Source: Desulforamulus putei DSM 12395 (GTDB lineage Bacteria > Bacillota > Desulfotomaculia > Desulfotomaculales > Desulfotomaculaceae). Taken from it: a stretch of 56,920 bases of DNA. The position numbers were made by a program, and so were the translations under genes. The notes under the pieces were generated by a model. The model was not told where the DNA came from, did not search any database, and worked only from the letters and a program-made list of their open reading frames with translations. The DNA lies in contig NZ_FQUY01000019.1 in NCBI RefSeq assembly GCF_900129195.1, positions 1-56,920 on the forward strand. Reading direction: 5' to 3'. Positions within the stretch are counted from its first letter, which is position 1; every line of letters begins with the position of its first letter. This document shows positions 52,746 to 56,920 of this stretch, piece by piece.

Positions 52746-53912
52746 ATGTCTAGGCGCAAAATATGTGTATTAACCGGGACTAGGGCCGAATACGGCCTGT
52801 TGTACTGGTTGATGAAAGAAATACAGAATGACCCAGAATTAGAATTGCAAATTATAGCTACCGGCATGCATCTTTCTCCTGAATTTGGTTTGACATATAA
52901 AGTAATAGAAGAAGACGGTTTTGTCATTAATGAAAAAATTGAAATGCTGCTTTCCAGTGATACGCCGGTGGGCATTGCTAAGTCCATTGGACTTGCCACA
53001 ATTGGTTTTGCTGATGCTTTGGAAAGGTTAAAGCCTGATATTCTTGTTCTGCTGGGTGACCGATTTGAAATTTTGGCCGCCGCTCAGGCTGCCCTAGTGG
53101 CCAGGATACCCGTGGCGCATATAGCAGGAGGAGATATCACAGAGGGCGCTTTTGATGATGCTATAAGACATTGTGTAACTAAGATGGCTCACCTGCATTT
53201 TGTTACCAATGAGCTGGCTGCTCGTCGTGTAAGGCAATTGGGAGAGGATGTTACTAACATATTCAATATTGGTAGCCCGGCTATAGACAATATAAAACGA
53301 TTATCACTGCTTAATAAGGAGCAGTTAGAGAAAAAATTAGGATTTAAATTAAGAAGTAAAAACTTGCTTATTACTTTTCACCCTGTGACCCTAGATAACA
53401 TTCCTTCTGAATACCAGCTGTCAGAGTTGTTACGTGCACTTGGGGAAATATCAACAGAATTATCTGATGATATTGGTTTGGTCTTTACTTCATCCAATGC
53501 TGATCCCTCTGGTAGAGGATTGAACAGTTTGATAGGCAAATTCGTAAATGAACACAGTAATGCGGTTTTTCATACATCTTTAGGACAGTTAGTTTATTTG
53601 AGTACTATTGCCCATGTCGATGCTGTTGTTGGCAATTCTTCCAGTGGCATTTATGAAGTACCTTCGTTTAAAAAACCTACAGTTAATATAGGTGATAGAC
53701 AAAAAGGACGATTATTAGCTGCTTCAGTGATTAACTGTCAACCAAAAGCCGAGGAGATAAAACAAGCTGTATTCAAGGCTCTTGTTTTAGATTGTTCTCA
53801 TGTAGTTAATCCTTATGGTAAGGGTGACAGTTCTTGGAGAATAGTAAATATATTAAAGAGCATTCATAACTACAATTCATTGTTAAAGAAACGATTTTAT
53901 GAGGTGTTTTAG
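52746..53912 (+). CDS. legG: Hydrolysing nucleotide-sugar 2-epimerase, NeuC/LegG type
   Basis: LegG/NeuC removes the nucleotide and epimerises C2, releasing the free ManNAc-type sugar. This 388-residue protein has T-G-T-R-A-E-Y-G-L-L near 10, H-I-A-G-G-D near 121, H-P-V-T near 208 and G-N-S-S-S-G-I near 298. ATG 52746 is chosen since it starts M-S-R-R-K-I-C-V-L-T-G-T; the earlier ATG at 52674 lacks a site. The gene is AT-rich while legB, legC and legI are GC-richer. The stop comes two bases before the legI start. Confidence 0.92.
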   Translation: MSRRKICVLTGTRAEYGLLYWLMKEIQNDPELELQIIATGMHLSPEFGLTYKVIEEDGFVINEKIEMLLSSDTPVGIAKSIGLATIGFADALERLKPDILVLLGDRFEILAAAQAALVARIPVAHIAGGDITEGAFDDAIRHCVTKMAHLHFVTNELAARRVRQLGEDVTNIFNIGSPAIDNIKRLSLLNKEQLEKKLGFKLRSKNLLITFHPVTLDNIPSEYQLSELLRALGEISTELSDDIGLVFTSSNADPSGRGLNSLIGKFVNEHSNAVFHTSLGQLVYLSTIAHVDAVVGNSSSGIYEVPSFKKPTVNIGDRQKGRLLAASVINCQPKAEEIKQAVFKALVLDCSHVVNPYGKGDSSWRIVNILKSIHNYNSLLKKRFYEVF

Positions 53913-53913
53913 C

Positions 53914-54993
53914 TTGTTTAGTCAGAAAACTTTTATTATTGCCGAAGCTGGTGTAAATCACAATGGTTCTTTGGAGTTGGCCAAACAGCTGGTGGATGTG
54001 GCCGTGCAGGCCGGGGCTGATGCGGTGAAGTTTCAAACCTTCCGGGCGGAAAAGGTGGTTAGCAGTTCGGCACCAAAAGCGGCATATCAGTGTCGTACAA
54101 CGGAGGAAAATGAGTCTCAGTTGGAAATGCTGCGTAAGTTAGAGCTTTCCGAGGATCAGCATTCTGAGTTGATAACCTACTGCCAGCAGAAGGGCATCCA
54201 GTTTCTCTCTACTCCCTTTGATGAGATCAGTGTTGATTTGCTGGTCAGGAAATTTGACTTGCCTTTAATCAAAATACCCTCGGGAGAAATAACCAACGGT
54301 CCTTTTTTGTTATTCATAGCCCGCACGGGTAAACCGGTGATTTTATCCACCGGCATGAGCACTCTGGGTGAGGTGGAAACTGCTCTGGGCGTGTTGGCCT
54401 TTGGTTATACCCAGCCCCATACCAAGCCTTCTCTGGCTGCTTTTCAGGCAGCATACGCTTCGGCAGAAGGGCAGCAGGCTTTGCGCCAAAAGGTTACCCT
54501 CTTGCATTGTACCACCGAGTATCCAGCACCTTTTGAAGATGTTAATCTAAGTGCCATGGATACCTTACGCGCTGCCTTTGGCTTGTCGGTGGGCTATTCC
54601 GACCACACACCCGGTATTGCAGTGCCCATAGCGGCCGTGGCCCGCGGGGCGGTGGTAATTGAAAAGCATTTTACCCTGGATCGCCATCTGCCTGGTCCAG
54701 ACCACCGGGCCTCCCTGGAACCGGTGGAGCTAAAACAGATGGTTGAGGCCATTCGGCAGGTGGAACAGGCCTTGGGCAGTGGACTAAAAATTCCTGCTGC
54801 ATCAGAAAAAAAAAAGAATACCCTCGTGGTGCGGCGCAGCCTGGTGGCTGCCTGCCCGATTAAAAAAGGGGAGCAGTTTACTAGAGAAAATATTGCCGCC
54901 AAGCGTCCGGGTGATGGTTGTTCTCCTATGCTGTTCTGGGATTATATTGGAAAGTGGGCTGTTAAAGATTATCTGCCCGATGAACAAATATGA
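53914..54993 (+). CDS. legI: N-acetylneuraminate/legionaminate synthase, NeuB/LegI type
   Basis: LegI condenses the C6 sugar with PEP to form the nine-carbon acid. The 359-residue protein has a TIM-barrel with I-A-E-A-G-V-N-H-N-G near 9, K-F-Q-T-F near 40, P-S-G-E-I-T-N near 129, Y-S-D-H-T-P-G near 231 and E-K-H-F-T-L-D near 252. A C-terminal SAF (antifreeze-like) domain has R-R-S-L near 305. GAGGTG seven bases before TTG 53914 fixes the start; the longer frame overlaps legG. It overlaps legH by four bases. Confidence 0.94.
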   Translation: MFSQKTFIIAEAGVNHNGSLELAKQLVDVAVQAGADAVKFQTFRAEKVVSSSAPKAAYQCRTTEENESQLEMLRKLELSEDQHSELITYCQQKGIQFLSTPFDEISVDLLVRKFDLPLIKIPSGEITNGPFLLFIARTGKPVILSTGMSTLGEVETALGVLAFGYTQPHTKPSLAAFQAAYASAEGQQALRQKVTLLHCTTEYPAPFEDVNLSAMDTLRAAFGLSVGYSDHTPGIAVPIAAVARGAVVIEKHFTLDRHLPGPDHRASLEPVELKQMVEAIRQVEQALGSGLKIPAASEKKKNTLVVRRSLVAACPIKKGEQFTRENIAAKRPGDGCSPMLFWDYIGKWAVKDYLPDEQI

Positions 54994-55625
54994 GTAATAA
55001 AAAGCCAGTGATATTAGTAGGTGGCGGTGGGCATGCCAAAGTCCTCCTTGACATATTAATGTTCTGTGATATACCGGTTATTGGCGTTACTGAAAAGGAT
55101 AGGGCTATAGGCTTAATTAATGTGCCAGTAATTGGAGATGATGATGTTATATTGAATTATTCACCAGACGAGATACTGTTGGTGAATGGTTTAGGTTTAG
55201 CAGGTTCTAGGGAAAAAAGAGAACAAGTATACAGATTGTTTAAGAAGAAAGGTTATCAATTCAAAACATTGATTCATCCTTCTGCTATATTATCTCCCCA
55301 GATACGTTTGGGGGAAGGAGTGCAGATAATGGCGGGTGCTGTGGTTCAGGTGGGGTGCCTTATTGGCGATAATACTGTTATTAACACTCGAGCTTCTGTT
55401 GATCATGATTGTGTTATTGGTAATAACGTACATATTGCGCCGGGAGCAATTTTGGCCGGCGGTGTAAAGATAGGTGATAGTGCATTTGTAGGTGCTGGCG
55501 CTACGGTTATTCAGGGAATTTCTATAGGTAGCAACAGCATGGTGGCAGCGGGAGCGGTTGTTGTGCATGATGTGCCAAATAACGTTACGGTGATGGGAGT
55601 GCCGGCAAAGGTGGTGCATAAATGA
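54990..55625 (+). CDS. legH: Left-handed beta-helix acetyltransferase, NeuD/LegH type
   Basis: This 211-residue acetyl-CoA transferase makes the N-acetyl group of the diamino sugar or O-acetylates the product. A Rossmann-like N-terminus (V-I-L-V-G-G-G-G-H-A-K-V near 7-18) is followed by the hexapeptide helix with I-G-D-N-T-V-I-N-T and I-G-N-N-V-H-I-A-P-G. H-D-C near 139 carries the catalytic His. It ends V-M-G-V-P-A-K-V. ATGA overlaps tie it to legI and ptmE. It is AT-rich. Order in the pathway is inferred from LegH homologues. Confidence 0.88.
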   Translation: MSNKKPVILVGGGGHAKVLLDILMFCDIPVIGVTEKDRAIGLINVPVIGDDDVILNYSPDEILLVNGLGLAGSREKREQVYRLFKKKGYQFKTLIHPSAILSPQIRLGEGVQIMAGAVVQVGCLIGDNTVINTRASVDHDCVIGNNVHIAPGAILAGGVKIGDSAFVGAGATVIQGISIGSNSMVAAGAVVVHDVPNNVTVMGVPAKVVHK

Positions 55626-56695
55626 GAAGCTGGAAAGATGTTTTAGTTTCACCCTGTGCGTCCATATTAAACACCATCAAAGTTATCGACTCCGCCGCCC
55701 TGCAAATAGCCCTTGTGGTGGATGATGCTGGGCGGCTGCTGGGTACAGTGACCGACGGCGATATCCGCCGGGCCATTTTGCGCGGCCTCTCACTGGACGA
55801 ACCGGTATCCAGAGTTATGAATTCGTCTCCCACGGTGGCCAGGGTAAATGAGGACCGTCAGGAAATCCTGGCTGTGATGAAGGCCAGGAATCTGCGCCAC
55901 ATACCAGTGCTGGACGAAACCGGGCGTGTGGTGGGTATAGAAATTTTGGAGGAACTGCTCAAAGGAGGGCGTAAGGAGAATCTGGTGGTGTTGATGGCTG
56001 GCGGCCTAGGCAGTCGGCTACGCCCTCTCACCCAGGACTGTCCCAAGCCGCTGCTCAAGGTGGGTAGCCGACCCATTTTAGAGACTATTTTGCATAATTT
56101 TATTGAATACGGCTTTGAGCGGTTTTATATTTCAGTTAACTATAAAGCGGACATGATCAAGCAATATTTTGGTAATGGCAACCGCTGGAATGTACAGATT
56201 AAATACATAGAAGAAAAGGAGCGTTTGGGAACGGCCGGGTCATTGAGCCTCTTGCCAGAAAAAACCGAACATCCTTTGCTGATAATGAACGGTGATTTAC
56301 TCACTCGGGTAAATTTTGACCAGCTTTTGAGCTTTCATATTGATAACCAGGTGCAGGCTACCATGTGTGTGCGGGAGTTTGACTTGCAGGTGCCGTTTGG
56401 TGTGGTCAAGATAGATGGGCACCGTCTTTTGGGTATTGATGAAAAACCAGTGCAACATTTTTTTGTCAATGCCGGTATTTATGTTCTGCAGCCTGATGTT
56501 TTGGAATTGCTGCCACGCGGCATGTATTATGACATGCCCGATTTGCTTGCACGCATTGTGGAACAGGGGAAGGAAACGGCCGTTTTTCCGGTGCGGGAAT
56601 ACTGGTTGGATATTGGACGCCTGAGCGATTATGAGCAGGCCAATGGTGAATATGAGGAGATTTTTGGGGCAAAGGGGAATGTTAATGTACCGTGA
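55622..56695 (+). CDS. ptmE: CBS-pair nucleotidyltransferase, PtmE-like (GlcN-1-P guanylyltransferase)
   Basis: In this 357-residue protein two CBS domains come first (about 1-115; T-V-T-D-G-D-I-R-R near 40). A nucleotidyltransferase follows, with L-M-A-G-G-L-G-S-R-L-R-P-L-T near 125, P-K-P-L-L near 144, G-T-A-G-S-L near 200 and M-N-G-D near 217. In Campylobacter PtmE builds the GDP-GlcN that starts the legionaminate route, and the same fusion of CBS and transferase is used. It overlaps the CMP-sugar synthetase by 11 bases. Confidence 0.88.
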   Translation: MRSWKDVLVSPCASILNTIKVIDSAALQIALVVDDAGRLLGTVTDGDIRRAILRGLSLDEPVSRVMNSSPTVARVNEDRQEILAVMKARNLRHIPVLDETGRVVGIEILEELLKGGRKENLVVLMAGGLGSRLRPLTQDCPKPLLKVGSRPILETILHNFIEYGFERFYISVNYKADMIKQYFGNGNRWNVQIKYIEEKERLGTAGSLSLLPEKTEHPLLIMNGDLLTRVNFDQLLSFHIDNQVQATMCVREFDLQVPFGVVKIDGHRLLGIDEKPVQHFFVNAGIYVLQPDVLELLPRGMYYDMPDLLARIVEQGKETAVFPVREYWLDIGRLSDYEQANGEYEEIFGAKGNVNVP

Positions 56696-56831
56696 TAGGA
56701 CTTTTTTAGCTATTATTCCCGCCCGCGGTGGTTCTAAAGGGATACCACGCAAAAACTTGCGACTGTTAGCGGGCAAACCGCTTTTAGCCTGGACAGTGGA
56801 AGAAGCAAAAAAATCGCAGTATATTGTGTGA
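56685..56831 (+). pseudogene. legF: CMP-legionaminate/neuraminate synthetase, truncated after 48 codons
   Basis: The frame starts M-Y-R-D-R-T-F-L-A-I-I-P-A-R-G-G-S-K-G-I, with the CTP loop R-G-G-S-K-G-I-P-R-K-N complete. It continues P-L-L-A-W-T-V-E-E-A-K-K-S-Q-Y-I, then V and a stop. Normal enzymes have about 230 residues and continue with the D-R-V-I-V-S-T-D block. Everything after the Y-I point differs, so the gene is cut there by foreign sequence. AAGGGGAA precedes the ATG. CMP activation is the last step before Maf. Confidence 0.85.
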
Positions 56832-56920
56832 ATTTGCAAATTAAAAGGGTACCCGTTTTTCACAAATAACCAGCATAGAATGTCGTAATATCATGATAAT
56901 TTTGCACATAAATCTGATAT
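56827..56920. mobile_element. Probable end of an inserted element interrupting legF
   Basis: From the break point the sequence is TGTGAATTTGCAAATTAAAA, then GGGTACCCG and T-rich. It begins with TG, contains the perfect dyads AATTTGCAAATT (56831) and GGGTACCC (56847), and has no legF-like frame. It runs off the window. The family is not determined; an IS21-type end is only a guess. Confidence 0.5.

Overview
The window looks like a chromosomal segment of a motile, spore-former-type anaerobic Firmicute, most likely a Peptococcaceae/Desulfotomaculum-type organism. This is an inference from gene content (an era-mgtE-recO-glyQS-PPDK-dgt-dnaG-rpoD backbone, a glycine T-box, a DUF1540 protein, rubrerythrin, ComB), strong AGGAGG ribosome binding sites with frequent TTG/GTG starts, and a moderately GC-rich composition. 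No rRNA or taxonomic marker was searched.

Layout. 1-600: the 3' end of an IS200/IS605 tnpB gene and a structured non-coding tail. 644-25.7 kb: housekeeping genes: era, mgtE, an S-layer-homology protein, ubiX, a ferritin-like protein, recO, a DUF4342 protein behind a duplicated start region, a T-box followed by glyQS, a CcpN-like repressor with the PPDK regulatory protein and ppdK, thpR, a flavoprotein, dgt, dnaG-rpoD, four tRNAs (Asn, Met/Ile2, Glu, Val), a chemoreceptor, trmK, a NIF3 protein and rnhA. 25.7-27.6 kb: a small accessory patch with a truncated tnpA, a lipoprotein, a Gly/Pro/Met-rich protein and a 49-aa DUF1540 protein. 27.7-33.4 kb: a complete dipeptide/oligopeptide ABC transporter (substrate-binding lipoprotein, two permeases, two ATPases). 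33.4-37.4 kb: a GGDEF remnant, a HAD phosphatase overlapping a Nudix hydrolase, two unrecognised proteins and comB.

37.6-48.2 kb is a motility block: motAB, cheW-cheA-cheB, flgM-flgN-flgK-flgL, a FlaG-like protein and flagellin. Sigma-D (FliA-type) promoters are readable before flgM and before flagellin, and a GGA-loop hairpin in the flagellin leader resembles a CsrA site. 48.3-56.8 kb is a flagellin-glycosylation block: a Maf/DUF115 glycosyltransferase, a 95-aa unknown, then a legionaminic-acid-type nonulosonate pathway (LegB, LegC, LegG/NeuC, LegI/NeuB, LegH/NeuD, a PtmE-like guanylyltransferase). The last step, CMP-nonulosonate synthetase, stops after 48 codons at what looks like the end of an inserted element running off the window.

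Decayed or mobile sequence is scattered through the window: tnpB and tnpA remnants, an IS256-type fragment, GntR and GGDEF fragments, and a family of AATTCAAGTT-type palindromes, one of which is an 81-bp perfect palindrome. Best candidates for something new are the Maf-associated 95-aa protein and truncated nonulosonate locus, the structured RNA behind tnpB, the palindrome family, and the 105-bp-period start duplication before the DUF4342 gene.
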